Below are positions 53,727-64,000 of a DNA stretch of 64,000 nucleotides, one piece after another. The notes beneath the pieces are model-generated. The model did no database searches and was not told where the DNA came from. It saw only the letters and a list, made by a program, of their open reading frames with translations. A program made the position numbers and the translations under genes. Source of the stretch: Blastobasis lacticolella (lineage: Eukaryota; Arthropoda; Insecta; Lepidoptera; Blastobasidae); assembly GCA_905147135.1 (NCBI GenBank), contig LR990048.1, forward strand, positions 13,872,563-13,936,562, written 5' to 3'. Within the stretch, counting starts at the first letter, position 1. Each line of letters starts with the position of its first letter.

Positions 53727-54189
53727 GAGTTCTCCGTAGATTACGAACAATAAACAAATTTTGTGAAAAAACTCGTCTTATCGGTTGTAAGTTGTAACTG
53801 TTCCAAGTTCCAATTCAGACAAGACGATTCCAAACCTCATATTTAAATAAGTCCACACATACACCAGTCATAATATAATAAAGCGTGTAATAAGCAGGGA
53901 CCAATCTGAATTTGTGTAGCAAACTTCGCATTACCTTCCCGTTTAATACACAATTAAATACGGCGCAAATAAGCCATTAGGGGATGCGGAAGTATCCCGG
54001 AAACGGCACAAACATGTGTAAACACCCGGTCGTAAACGCCGGGACGAGACTCGTCCACAAAGGTAATAAATAGGTATGAAACTCGTACATTAGCCAGACA
54101 GACCTCTGAACACTGGGTCAACAATTTGCGTATTTGCGTGTTAACCAGTATCTACAAAGGTGCAACGGATTTTGATGCGATTTTAACAC
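53727..54189. other. Unannotated stretch
   Basis: Nothing was recognised. 53930-54060 has moderate GC and no repeat similarity in the window. Confidence 0.4.
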
Positions 54190-54690
54190 CATCATCATCA
54201 TATCAGCCAGAAGACGCCCACTGCTGGGCACAGGCCTCCCCCAGAGATCTCCACAAAGGCCGATCCTGTGCTTTCCGCATCCAGCTGGTACCTGCGATCC
54301 TTACCAGGTCGTCGGTCCACTTTGTAGGAGGCCTACCCACGCTGCGTCTACCGGTACGTGGTCGCCACTCGAGAATTTAATTGCTCCATCGGCCATCTGT
54401 TCTTCGAGCTATGTGCCCAGCCTACTGCCACTTCAGTCTGGCAATCTTTAGAACTATGTCGGTGACCTGAAAGAGCTATGAAGGACCTTGGTTCGCTTGC
54501 GGATCTCCTCATTTCTGACTCGATCGCGTTAAGAAACTGCAAGTATAGCTCTTTCCATTGCCCTTTGGGTAACAGTGAGCTTTCTTATAAGGCCCATAGT
54601 GAGTGGCCACGTTTCAGTTCCGTAAGTCATCACTGGCAACACACATTGGTCAAAGACCTTCGTCTTGAGATTATGCGGTAATTGGTTTTA
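54190..54690 (-). pseudogene. RTE-type LINE C-terminus (WTDDL type)
   Basis: Minus strand: NLKTKVFDQCVLPVMTYGTE, TWPLTMGLIRKLTVTQRAME, RAILAVS, stop, RDRVRNEEIRKRTK. With frame changes this continues to RRTDGRWSN-like, SVGRPPTKWTDDLVRIAGTS and LWRSLGEACAQQWASSG. The MTYGTETW and QRAMERAIL blocks are classic for RTE reverse transcriptases. The 3' end is TGATATGATGATGATGG. It is about 500 bp, 5'-truncated, with at least one stop and two shifts. Confidence 0.8.
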
Positions 54691-54740
54691 TCTGCATATT
54701 AAATTAGAGAAACCCGTGCTAATCCGGAGCTCGTCTCTAG

Positions 54741-54957
54741 TCTATACATACTACAAAACAAATTCGCTTCCCGCCGTTTGTCCCTATATACCGATGTACG
54801 CTCAGATCTTTTAAACTACGCAACGGATTTTAATGCAGTTTTCATCAACAGATAGAGTGATTCAAGGGGAAGGTTTATAGCAAGAAAAAGGAGGATAGGT
54901 AGGTGTAGGGTAGGTAGGACGCCATGCGAACGAAGTCGTTGCGCCGGGCCCGCCAGT
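54741..54957 (+). mobile_element. Non-autonomous Helitron
   Basis: TCTATACATACTACAAAACA, TTCGCTTCCCGCCGTTTGTC, AACTACGCAACGGATTTTAA, ATAGATAGAGTGATTCAAGG, GCGAACGAAGTCG and CGCCGGGCCCGCCAGT. The terminal CTAG is mutated to CCAG. Confidence 0.7.
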
Positions 54958-56123
54958 TAATATTATAATAAAGGTGTTTGTTCTAAGGAACTGTCCGATA
55001 TGAAGCCAACCATCATTATTCTACCTGTCATCATACTGCTCGTCATCGTAGGGAGTTAATCGGAACCGCGCGGACTATTCGGTCCCAAAGAAATTTTGTC
55101 CTATGCACAATACAGAAGGTTAATTATTCCTTGGAGAATCACACGAAGTTCTTCATGGCAGCAGTGAAAAAGTTTTTACTCCCGGCTAATACCTACCTCT
55201 ATATGATACTGATAATAAACTCGTCGAATATATTATTATTTATTTAATACGTTATGCACAACGTAGTACAAATATGGATTTTAAAGCTCATTAGCTTTAT
55301 CCGCCAGTCTACTCGATAACTGGTAACAAAAATTACAGAAGGTGCAATAAAATGTATTGTAAAATTATACTTCTATAGTTAGAAAAAAATACTCTTTGTT
55401 GTATTTCGGCCAATACAAACAGTTACCTACAACTATTCACAAACCGTGACTTAAAATATGAATGAAAAAAAATACATAATATCAACAAACACATAGGTAC
55501 TGCAATACCAAGCCAAGTACTCCTACATACTTAAAAGGAAAAGACAGAAATAAATAAATAAAAATTAAAGTAGCGTAGTATAAATAATTTAGAAAATGTT
55601 TTCGAATAGCTTTTAAAATAAAAGTTTGCTGGAGCTTCGCGTCTGATGTCAGCCGGGAGCTCATTCTACAATCTTGATAACTTTAAAGAAAAAGAGTTTG
55701 TTTATTAACATCTATTAGCCCTTGGTATTCAGTAGATATAACCACAGGTTGGCGGTAGTTGGTTGGTAATATGTTGACAGTTTTCGGTCTACGTACCTCT
55801 TCGGTCTTCCGCTTGGTGGAATGCTTTATTTAGTGCAATATCGCGGTTTCCAGTTACTTGGTCTGCCATCGGGTGGGGTGGGGCTCCTCTCGACCTTTTT
55901 CATTCAACTTTTCTGGTGATTGTTGTGATTTCATGTTTTCATAAAATTTTCATTAAAAATGGGTAAAATTTCTGGATGGAATGGATCTTGAAAAAGTAAC
56001 AATGAATTAAGATTGTAGTATTAAAGGGTAATGATAATTATTCTAAATGCTTCAAAATGTTCTAAATTGTATCAAACAACAATGCTAACTTACTGTTTCT
56101 TATTCTTGACAGTTCACCAATTC
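54958..56123. other. Unannotated 1.2-kb stretch with a possible LINE relic
   Basis: On the minus strand 55239-55670 has the plan of a LINE end. A frame with MSSRLTSDAKLQQTFILKAI and RKHFLNYLYY vaguely matches RT C-termini (55664 downward), followed by AT-rich sequence and a TTAAATAAATAATAATA tail. Evidence is weak. Nothing was recognised elsewhere. Confidence 0.3.
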
Positions 56124-56339
56124 AACAACAGTCCTTTCCGGGACTCCCTCGAATCTCCACGCTTGGCAGGCGGTTTGGTGATCGTAGTTTTGGAAATATA
56201 ACAATGGAAAACGCTGCTGCCCATTTTCCAGCCTACGGAGACTCTAGATATTTTGCCTCCAAAATATTAGTCGTCTTGTACGACACCCACGAGTGTAAGG
56301 GGTTGGTACTATTCTACTCTGCCGAACACCACACGGCCT
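56124..56339 (-). mobile_element. (GAT)n-tailed SINE-like repeat S3
   Basis: CCACGCTTGGCAGGCGG, AACAATGGAAAACGCTGCTG, GTACGACACCCACGAGTGTA, CTACTCTGCCGAACACCACA, CGGC. The 5' end of the element is intact; the tail half is shortened. Confidence 0.75.
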
Positions 56340-56785
56340 ACTTCCAACTAATCGAGGCATTATATCTATGCCGCTATAAAACCCCGTCACCCGCAACTGA
56401 TAGCGTAATTGCATCGCCCGCTATCGTATCGGCTATCCGTGCTCAGTGGCAATTATCTTTATAAAACCGTTTTAACTTCCACATCGAGGCTGCATGCAAC
56501 AGCTGAAAAGCCCTCCCTGCCCCTCTCGCACCTGCCCCTCCTCCCCTTGTTGTCGGCTTTGTCGTCGACAACAGAAAATTCTGGAAGGTGGAAATTTATT
56601 GGAACAGCGGTTGAGGTCAGACCGTGCATGGTTACGGGATAGTTTATTTTGAGTTCGTTGTAGAAACTAACGGGCAATTTCGTGATAAATTAATCGGTTT
56701 CTGAAGACGTGTCTTTTTGATAGTATTTCGTATTTCTTCTAATACCACCAATGAGGACTTACTACATTCGCCCTGCATTTCGTGG
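56340..56785. other. Unannotated stretch
   Basis: Moderate GC, with no gene or repeat recognised. Confidence 0.4.
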
Positions 56786-57125
56786 TACTCAGCCTGCCAC
56801 GATCGAATGCCACAAGCTGCGATCCTAACACACATCGTTTACCTCTTCCATCATCTCATACTTTTGTGGTTGATCGGGTTGGTCCTAACTTGCCACTTTA
56901 GAGTCATCATTGATTGCATCAGCATATGTACTCCTCGGGCAACCTCCATTTCACTTACGCACGATACATACCTTTCGTAAGCCGTCTTTTATCAATCCTC
57001 TCCACGTATCCAAACCATCTCAGCATAATCTCTTTCAATCCTGGTCACCAAGAAATCACTTCACCACATCTAGCGTCCCCGTCTAACATCTATGACGAGC
57101 AGGGCTTCTTTCGCCTTACTGAGCA
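56786..57125 (-). pseudogene. LINE C-terminal fragment (RWFGHVERM type)
   Basis: Minus strand: EIMLRWFGYVERIDKRRLTK, GMYRA, later SGKL and C-stop-DRSLWHSIVAG. Same order as the fragment at 42417, with the terminal VCxDRxxWxSIV signature. Frame shifts are present. Confidence 0.65.
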
Positions 57126-57394
57126 CGAGTAAATGTATTCATGTCACCGGATAAGCGTGGTCTGTACTGCGAGATTTTGCTTCACCTCCCTGCAATGCTT
57201 TATGACGCTTGAAGGGAATTACCGCCATCATGTAGCAAGTATCTCTGGTACAGTCTGTTCCTAACTTTAGACTATGAACGTGAAGTACAAGGATTTATCA
57301 ATATATTTAGGATCAACGGCTAGGCTTGTCAATTTCGCTCTCCATTTTATGAAAATGAAAGTCTGAGAGAACTAAGGCAAAAGTAATTGCGAAA

Positions 57395-57636
57395 TAAAAT
57401 AAATAAATAAATAATCGTGAACAAATTCACACAGCGCCATCTAGCCTCAAAGTAAGCAAAGCTTGTGTTATGGGTGCTAGATAACTGATAAACTACTTAT
57501 ATACTTGCTTTTTAAAAACATACTTATTATGCATAGAACACCCAGACCCGTAACAGAAATTAAAATTCATCATTTCAAATTCTGCCCGGCCGGGAATCGA
57601 ACCCGGGAACTCTTGCGTGGCAGACCGGCATGTTGA
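57395..57636 (-). mobile_element. tRNA-Gly-headed SINE, first ~35 bp missing
   Basis: AATAAATAAATAATCGTGAA tail, AGCGCCATCTAGCCTCAAAG, GGTGCTAGATAACTGATAAA and CCGGCCGGGAATCGAACCCG. Box B is present, but box A is cut off after CGGCATGTTGA. Confidence 0.8.
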
Positions 57637-57856
57637 AATATTTTGATAAATTCTTTTAGTTCACGTTCTTAACTACAATAATTTTAATTTTACTTAAAAC
57701 GGTTATGCGGCTATGATTATGAAATATATGGGAAAAATGTCGGATAAAGAATGGATCTCTACGGATTCTGTACAAACTCAAAGTTGAAGCGGAAGTCATG
57801 GGCTAGAGTTCCTAGGTCACATAAGCCACAAAAGATACAAACGAAATGATTACTGT

Positions 57857-57876
57857 ACTTTACAGTACAGTAAAGT
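57857..57876. repeat. Near-perfect 20-bp palindrome
   Basis: ACTTTACAGTACAGTAAAGT, within a longer run of ACTTTACAG/GTACAGTA words (57850-57910) that are partly repeated and partly inverted. Confidence 0.6.
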
Positions 57877-58198
57877 TTTTTATAAGTACAGTACTTTACA
57901 GAACAGTAATTTGGCAATTTAGTGCACAATATGCATAAAATCCACCATCCACGTCGTCCGATTACATAATCAACGTAGCCAGATAGCAATATGCCTGGTG
58001 CCATAAGTTAGGCAACAGACTGTACAAGTGGAGGCGAGCATGTTAAGTACCGTATGAACCTAGTAAATATCCGCAACCTGGGCTGCATGGGTGCCTTTTA
58101 AATTGCCACCGTGATACGATGATATCGTTGAGGAGTACATCTACGGATTACATTAAATTATATATAGTTGCAAATAATAATAACTAAGGGACAAATCC

Positions 58199-58369
58199 GA
58201 AAGATGGGCAGCAGCATCTTTCTGGGTAGATTTACATCAACTGCACTGCGATCTCCAACCCGCCTGCCAAGCGTGGAGATTATGGCAATAACCTCCCCTT
58301 TAGTGGGAGAGGCCCGAAGTCCTGCAGTGGATTGTTATGAGTTGTGATGTTGATGATAATGATGATATA
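58199..58369 (+). mobile_element. (GAT)n-tailed SINE-like repeat S3, 5'-truncated
   Basis: GATGGGCAGCAGCATCTTTC, CACTGCGATCTCCAACCCGC, CTGCCAAGCGTGGAG, GTCCTGCAGTGGATTGTTAT, GAGTTGTGATGTTGATGATA. It shows 5' truncation with the tail kept, as expected for a retro-copied element. Confidence 0.8.
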
Positions 58370-58444
58370 TAGTTTGTATTTTTTTTTTCTTGAACCTAGG
58401 ATCTCTTATATTTTTGCCATTTTCGTTTTTCCGCCTGTCTTTAA

Positions 58445-59643
58445 CCCTTTAACCGTTACGCTTAGAATCAGTTGGCGTGCCCTCAGCGCCACGCACAGTA
58501 AAACGAAAAATAAATACCTACAACAAATAGTGATGTTCAATAGTATATCGATATGGGTAATTCCCCTTCAAACGCTTACAATTTCATCTAAATATCGTAA
58601 CAGACAGTAGATAGAAAACGTTACTTTGTAATTTTATTTCTAATATTAGCAGGTATTTTGGTAACACAATGAAACAAAAAGCGTTTACAGATATTGAAAG
58701 ATTTATTGATTTCCGCACAATAAAATTGGTCATGAAAAGAATTTTGTTATTCTTATTTTTCAATGCAGTCCTATAGAGTATTCTTTATCTAAATGCAATA
58801 GTTAACAAACAACATTGGTCAGTTTTTTAACAAACATGATTATACTTATTTCAACAATATTAATATCAGTTTACCGAATCGAACCTTGACAGATTCTAAT
58901 GATATTTAACTACAGATCACCTTCCAGAATACGTATTAATTCTTCAGCTGTAATCATGTTTAATCACATTAATCGATAACACGAACATAATAATAACACG
59001 CATAAGCACAACACCAATGGAAAAATCCAGAAGGCGGCACTCGTTTATGACGTCAGAAGCGGTCGTCTTTTTCCGTCCGTGGCGCTGGGTGTACTAGCAA
59101 CATTAGTTTCTAAACATGCAGACTAGGGATGGGAATTGTCGATTCAGTCACTGACATTTTTAATCTTTATTTATTATAAATAAAACAAAATAAACACATT
59201 TATTTATAGAAATAAATGTGTTTACTATAGAGTAACATTTGCTTTATTTGTTTTATAATAAATTAGTAAGTATAAACAGAAATAATTTAATTTATGTGGA
59301 TTTTTCTACCAGTAAATCATTGCTTATGTCCCATCCTTATTGTCGGATTTTTCCGTCACTGGCGCTGGACACCAATACACTTTTCGAATAATACTTTCAG
59401 TAATTTATTCAACTTTAGACATTATTTTTAAGTCTTCTAATTAAGAAACTAAAGTGTAAGCAATTGTATATGATTACTTCATCAACTATTTACCAAATTA
59501 TGAACATAATTTTAATATAATACAGTGCTATCAAACAAAAAGGCAGATTAACCGAGTAGTGGTATTTGGTCGTAAATATCCGTCCTTGGCGAAATGAGCA
59601 CGAAAATTTTTGTCGGATATATCCGACCTTGGCGGTTAAAGGG
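58445..59643. mobile_element. piggyBac-like non-autonomous element, 1.2 kb
   Basis: Both ends are TTAA|CCCTTTAACCG (58441-58455, and inverted at 59633-59647). This gives an 11-bp perfect terminal inverted repeat starting CCC and a TTAA target duplication, the known signature of the piggyBac superfamily. A TCCG(T/A)C-n-TGGCG motif recurs inward from the right end (59633, 59578, 59352, 59072) and is inverted near the left end (GCGCCACGCACAG, 58487), resembling transposase-binding subterminal repeats. There is no long ORF. A foldback at 59167 lies inside it. A different TTAA-duplicating superfamily cannot be excluded. Confidence 0.7.
59167..59262. repeat. AT-rich foldback inside the piggyBac-like element
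   Basis: Outer arms TTTATTATAAATAAAAC and GTTTTATAATAAAT pair. The inner arms AAACACATTTATT and AAATAAATGTGTTT pair perfectly around TATAG. Total ~96 bp. Confidence 0.7.
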
Positions 59644-59647
59644 TTAA

Positions 59648-60592
59648 GGGGCTTATCACTATTAGTACCAACTATCTATAGGTAGGTATAGGCACAGAGT
59701 AAAAAATACTACGTACAAGTACAAGCTTACCACAGAGACTATTGATACTTACTCTTTACAGACTTAATGTCAGTGCTTACGGCTGCAGGTGTAAACCTAT
59801 GTAATATAATTACTTAAGGAAAGTCCAAAATGGTGCATTTCTAAACAGCGATGCGACTCGACTAAAGATATTGGAAAGTTAGCTAAAGGTAGGTACGTAC
59901 CGTCATAGTAAAAATAATAAAATATTCCATTATCCTTGTATCAATGGGTAAACATAACAAACAATGTCTATCACCCTGCGTTATGCGTTATAAAAGTTTA
60001 TAAGCAGCACTAAAACGAGTAATGTCTCATACATAAATAGTGTAATTGGAGGTAGACCTTAAAAACATAATGTTAAATCTCACAGTATACTTTATACCTA
60101 CATTGTATTTTACTAACAATTTACGAGCAATGTACTCGAAAGGCAATTTCTTGCGTTTATATCTTTGGTTTATACACGTATGATCATCGTCATACTCCGT
60201 GCCTCCCGAACCGACTTCTGCCAGGTTTAGGCGACGGTCAGCTTCAAATAGCCGTTTTCTAGCGCTATTCCCTACAAGTGTTTATCCTGGTCTCAACATC
60301 CTGCCTAAGCCTGCTCACAACTGCAATAATCATTAGCTTACTCATTTGAAACTTTCCTTGAAAATGCACACTTTGGAAGCCTCCTGTATACGTTATACAG
60401 AAGACTCCCAAAAACCAACAGCAGCAGCAAAAAAGGAAAAATAGGCAAAATGTTAAAGTCCCATAACTATATTTGGAAGGCTGCATGTTTTGGGACTTTT
60501 TGTGGGCGGATTTCTTAGCAGGCCTTAAGCAAGATGTGCTACAACACATCGTATGTGTGTATGATTATGTCAAGGAGGATGTATAATATGAC
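59648..60592. other. Unannotated 0.9-kb stretch
   Basis: Nothing was recognised. The minus-strand open frame at 60265-60549 (94 codons) has a hydrophobic CLFFLFCCCCWFLGVF run but no identifiable family. Confidence 0.4.
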
Positions 60593-60832
60593 ATAACCTA
60601 ACCGACAGAAAAATTCGGATAACCGCCGACCCGAAGTTTACTAGAACTCAAATATTTTCTAAACTACAGAACCGATTTCAATGAAACAAGCTAAGAACTA
60701 TCTGGTTTAAACTGGCTTTTAAATGGAGAAAACCGCATTCATCTCGGTTTATCCATTCGGGAGCTACGATGCCACAGACAGGCACACAAAGCCACAGATA
60801 CAACAGCCTTCTTTTTTCGTCGTAGGTTTAAA
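60593..60832 (+). repeat. Unclassified repeat D, copy 4
   Basis: ATAACCTAACCGACAGAAAA, TTTTCTAAACTACAGAACCG, ACTGGCTTTTAAATGGAGAA, TCGGGAGCTACGATGCCACA. Best preserved left end of the family. Confidence 0.7.
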
Positions 60833-61221
60833 ATGAAAGAAATAAATGTCGAATACAATATTGAATTTCGCTAGTATAGAGTTTCTGTGCTAATGGAGTA
60901 GCGGAGTGTTAAATAATGCAAAACACGCAGTACAGCCTGCGTTTTCAGCCTGCAGCGTGCCACGTCACGTTGGATTTTCTATTTTACGTTAAATTCTGAT
61001 ACGCGGTGGAATTATGTATTTCTACCGTGATTTTTATCGTTTTATAACCAAAATGTAAGTATCGTTGCCGTTTCGTTGACAAGTTAGCTCATGCTTGTAA
61101 CAGCGAGTAATGATATCTTTCGTAACAGCGTGGTAAAGGATTGAACGCGAGAAAGGGCCTTTAGGCACTATCCTAATTAGCAATGGGCGTGGTCGTACGA
61201 CGGATGTGGCCGGCTAATAGA
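60833..61221. other. Unannotated stretch
   Basis: Nothing was recognised. Confidence 0.4.
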
Positions 61222-61452
61222 AGGCTTGTCTTCAAAACCAAAGAAATTTGCACGCACACTAAGGTTGTGGAATGAACTACCTGGAGAGATTTACAACATT
61301 GAGTCCTTCAAAAATGGGGCAAAATGGTTTATACAGGGACGGCAACGCGTGGGTGATGCCCCTGGTATTGCAAACGTACATAGACTGCGGTGATTGCTTA
61401 CCATTAGGCAGACCGTAGGCTTGTTTAAGACCTTAGTGGTATAAAAAAGAAC
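61222..61452 (+). pseudogene. CR1/Zenon-type LINE C-terminus and 3' end
   Basis: 61244-61393 is open for 50 codons: KFARTLRLWNELPGEIYNIE, SFKNGAKWFIQGRQRVGDAP, GIANVHRLR, stop. RLWNELP, an FKxxA stretch and GRQRVGDAPGIANVH are typical of the extreme C-terminus of these LINEs. The 3' UTR GATTGCTTACCATTAGGCAG and GGTATAAAAAA follows. This coding end identifies the shorter tails at 4406 and 36066. Confidence 0.8.
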
Positions 61453-62385
61453 CACCCGCCGCACGACGATGGTCGCACTGATGGTCGTCAATTAGGACAG
61501 CGCCTTAGTTGTTTTTATCACAATGTTAATAAAATCAAAATGGACGTTTCCAATACTTGCCATGTTAAAGTATTTTTAGGTTACGTTTAATCTTCATTTT
61601 TAAGTGTGTTTCTATCGAAATATTAAAAATAATATGTCTGTCTATCTGTCTGCCTGAAGGAGCCATCGACATAAACCATACACTAACCGGATGGCATATG
61701 GATATCGAAAACAAAACTAAAACGTTGGAAATACATAATCATCCCAATGCATTCTACGTCAGTGTAGGCGTACTTATGACGGCGTAAAGTATAGAATTCG
61801 CAACATGGGGATGTGCGCTTAAACACACGCGGGTTCATGCCAGCATATCTGCGACTAACGTTCTCATACAATTTTCCGGCAAATTAAAGCATCACCACGT
61901 GGGTATCGTAAAGGCGACTATTGCCTAGCAAAAACTACCATGGGCCGAAAAATGACTGAGTTATTGTTTATCCTATCGGGAATTTTTACCCGTTGAATAA
62001 CAGTGTTACACAAAGGGTTGTGACCGTATGTCCTGTGGGTCAACAGGAACAAAGGTTTGTTTTCAACACTGTAAACCTCACGCAGCCTAGGGTTTAATAT
62101 AGTCTTCCACTAATATGAAGAAGCGTTAAATATAACAATGTACTCATACGGGCTGCTGATCATAATTTTTTTTCTTTATCTGGCACCATGTTGAGCTATA
62201 TCCATTGTTAAGATTAGGTATTAAAGGTGGCTTAAACTGTTGTATATTGGTAATTAAGATTTTATTCCGTTGACAGTATTCATTGGTACGACCTCCATTA
62301 CTACATACCTACTGATATAGACATCCTTTTATTTCGTTTTCTAAATCGTAGTTTTAAGTTTGTCCATATTGTAATGTTTTTTTTT
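61453..62385. other. Unannotated 0.9-kb stretch
   Basis: Nothing was recognised. Confidence 0.45.
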
Positions 62386-62475
62386 TGGCAAGCGGGCCAC
62401 CTGATGGAAAGTGGTCACCGCCGCCTATGGACATCAGCAACACCAGGGGAGTCACCAATGCGTTGCCCGCCTCTA
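62386..62475 (-). mobile_element. CR1/Zenon-type LINE 3' end
   Basis: A T9 run, then GGCAAGCGGGCCACCTGATG, GAAAGTGGTCACCGCCGCC and CACCAGGGGAGTCACCAATG: the reverse complement of the tail at 44180, with its poly(A). Confidence 0.75.
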
Positions 62476-63266
62476 AAGAGACCTCTAATGTAATGTAAAC
62501 AATAATATATATTTGATGGACATCTATCAACAGATCTCAAATATTAACACAAATTAAGTCGTTGTGAGTATCGCATTTGCCAGTTAAAAGTAGGGACGCA
62601 TCATTTGTGGCAGTTCAGAAACACCGACCAACAATCATTTCTCAAGCAGACGTGTTCCAAATTACTTCCCACATGGCGCTCAAAGGGTAAGTGAAAAGAA
62701 AAATCCAGGGCCGCATCCAGCTAAATTGAGGGCGATATTTTACCTGGGTAGCATCTGGCCACAACAAATGAAACGCATTTGGACTTTCAGTTGGATATTA
62801 AAAAGGCAGATTGCTGGACGACTCCTTTGCCAAACATTAAAATTACGTCGCGATGTGATGTTTAACTCGTGAAGTATGCTTTCGTAGTAGATTTTTGTAA
62901 TATTGTGGTCCAAATTCAATCTAAAATTTGAACATATTTATTGAAAATGTTCGTAGGCTGCGATAACTGCTTACAATCAGGCCGGTATATTTTACGATTT
63001 AAAATGGAGTCTCAGACTAAACTCTAACTGTACACTGATAAGGGCAGTCGATGATGATGATTTAATATTGCCCTGCAATCGTCTGGAATACCTATAAAAT
63101 ATACTTACCCATAGTAGTAGCTTTTCACTACACTACTACTGCACTATTTAAGGTAAAAATGTAACTTGAAAAGTTGATTTCATAATGTAAAACAAAATAC
63201 AACCTAGCATTACAACAAAAAAAAACATATAACTGACCTACAGATAATACAAAACTAAACATAAGG
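62476..63266. other. Mostly unannotated 0.8-kb stretch
   Basis: 62946-62986 (TTCGTAGGCTGCGATAACTG, TTACAATCAGGCCGG) is a small CR1-tail scrap. Nothing was recognised elsewhere. Confidence 0.4.
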
Positions 63267-63291
63267 TTTTTTTTTTTTTTTTTTTTTTTTT
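63267..63291 (-). repeat. 25-nt poly(A) tail of the LINE
   Basis: An uninterrupted T25 on the plus strand directly after the jockey-like 3' UTR. Confidence 0.85.
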
Positions 63292-63512
63292 ATTAAGATG
63301 TTCTACCTATTTGACAAGTAGGTAGAGCATTGCAATTACAATCTAGCCTAAAGACTAATAAGTAATTTAAATTTAACATAATTTGCTACGTTAGAATAAT
63401 ATAAGAATGTGTCCATTAACACCTTTTCTTATTGTCTCTATTAAGGGGAAGACACATTGTTATTGTGTTCTTTGCAGTAAGTACTCATCGCACTTCTTAT
63501 CACTAATAATCA

Positions 63513-64000
63513 CTACACTAACTCAAAAGGTTTTGTCCTTTTTAGTCTTCGCACTATGTTCGTGTTGTCAAGGAGCTGGATAGCCTCGACATTCACATGA
63601 TGATGAAGCCTTCTTTCATGGGCTTCGGCGTGTTTTTTAATTATAGTTGCAACAAGATCCACATTGAGGTCCCGGTGAAGATCATTGTTTCTAATGTACC
63701 AGGGCGCATTTACAATGTCCCTCAGTACTTTGTTTTGAAAGCGTTGTATCATCTGTGTGTTGCTTTGTTTGGTACAGCCCCATAGCTGAATACCATAAGT
63801 CCATACTGGCATTAGGACTTGTTTGTACAAAAGTAGTTTGTTGTGTACTGATAAAGAAGAATGCTTTCCAAGTAGCCAGTACATCTTTTTATAGCGAAGT
63901 TCTAATTCGTCGCGTTTCTTTTTGACATGAGCTTTCCAGCGAAGCTTTGCGTCTAAGGTCATGCCTAAATATTTAGCTGTGTTTTTGTGCGGTATTGCTT
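63513..64000 (-). CDS. jockey-like reverse transcriptase, C-terminal part
   Basis: The frame is open from the window edge: HKNTAKYLGMTLDAKLRWKA, HVKKKRDELELRYKKM, then LLYKQVLMPVWTYGIQLWGC, IQRFQNKVLRDIVNAPWYIR, NNDLHRDLNVDLV, ending RTKPFELV-stop. KYLGMTLDxKLxWKxH, YKxxLxPxWTYGIQLWG and QxFQxKxLRxIVxAPWYxxN are signature blocks of the jockey clade, found C-terminal to the RT catalytic core. An ATG at 63962 is internal, because the frame continues upstream with in-family residues. No stops or frameshifts occur in 162 codons. Its product would copy the LINE RNA in the nucleus. Confidence 0.9.
   Translation of the reverse strand, partial: AIPHKNTAKYLGMTLDAKLRWKAHVKKKRDELELRYKKMYWLLGKHSSLSVHNKLLLYKQVLMPVWTYGIQLWGCTKQSNTQMIQRFQNKVLRDIVNAPWYIRNNDLHRDLNVDLVATIIKKHAEAHERRLHHHVNVEAIQLLDNTNIVRRLKRTKPFELV

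Larger units (their letters stand above)
63267..64000 (-). mobile_element. jockey-clade LINE 3' end, runs off the window
   Basis: In minus-strand order: reverse transcriptase C-terminus, stop at 63513, about 220 bp of 3' UTR, then 25 A (63291-63267). The uninterrupted poly(A) and open frame indicate a comparatively young insertion. The 5' part lies beyond base 64000. Confidence 0.85.

Overview
The window reads as gene-poor nuclear DNA of an insect, most likely a moth or butterfly. This is inferred from AT-rich, intron-like sequence packed with decayed short elements of kinds typical of Lepidoptera: tRNA-headed SINEs, RTE/CR1/jockey LINE ends, A|TC...CTAG|T Helitrons, and P-like and piggyBac-like DNA elements. 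No host protein-coding gene could be established. It may be intergenic sequence or the inside of large introns. All coding calls rest on reading the translations by eye; no database search was run.

Layout. 1-5.1 kb: a foldback repeat, a 662-bp TIR element with a 7-bp target duplication and a THAP-domain exon (P-like), two tRNA-Thr-headed SINEs, an unclassified repeat carrying a nested CR1 3' end, and an RTE LINE 3' end. 5-15.5 kb: perfect hairpins, an RTE fragment split by a (GAT)n-tailed repeat, further LINE scraps and a 170-bp foldback. 15.5-23.5 kb: mostly featureless, then the only long ORF, a 692-aa reverse transcriptase (19527-21605) with an intact YADD box and a microsatellite tail, and a well-delimited 282-bp Helitron (22540-22821). 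23.5-33 kb: largely unannotated, with scattered SINEs, a possible TIR element at 25.5 kb and an unrecognised short ORF abutting a SINE at 30.6 kb. 34-39 kb: two local tandem duplications, a long foldback (34.66-35.05 kb), LINE C-termini and a second LINE split by the (GAT)n-tailed repeat. 42-47 kb: a LINE fragment, a head-to-tail Helitron pair, and a GC-rich block with a minus-strand TATA box and a strong splice donor that could be a host promoter and first exon. 47-57.6 kb: foldback/TIR repeats, a SINE with a 16-bp target duplication inside a LINE fragment, and RTE ends. 58.4-59.6 kb: a 1.2-kb TTAA-flanked piggyBac-like element. 63.3-64 kb: the 3' end of a jockey-clade LINE on the minus strand, with a poly(A) tail, running off the window.

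The elements form a parasitic hierarchy. The tRNA-Thr SINE shares its last ~65 bases and its GATGAT tail with the RTE-type LINE of the same window, so that LINE was probably its replication partner. The other short families (tRNA-Gly SINE, Helitrons, foldbacks, CR1 ends) recur 2-8 times each and are repeatedly nested in one another.
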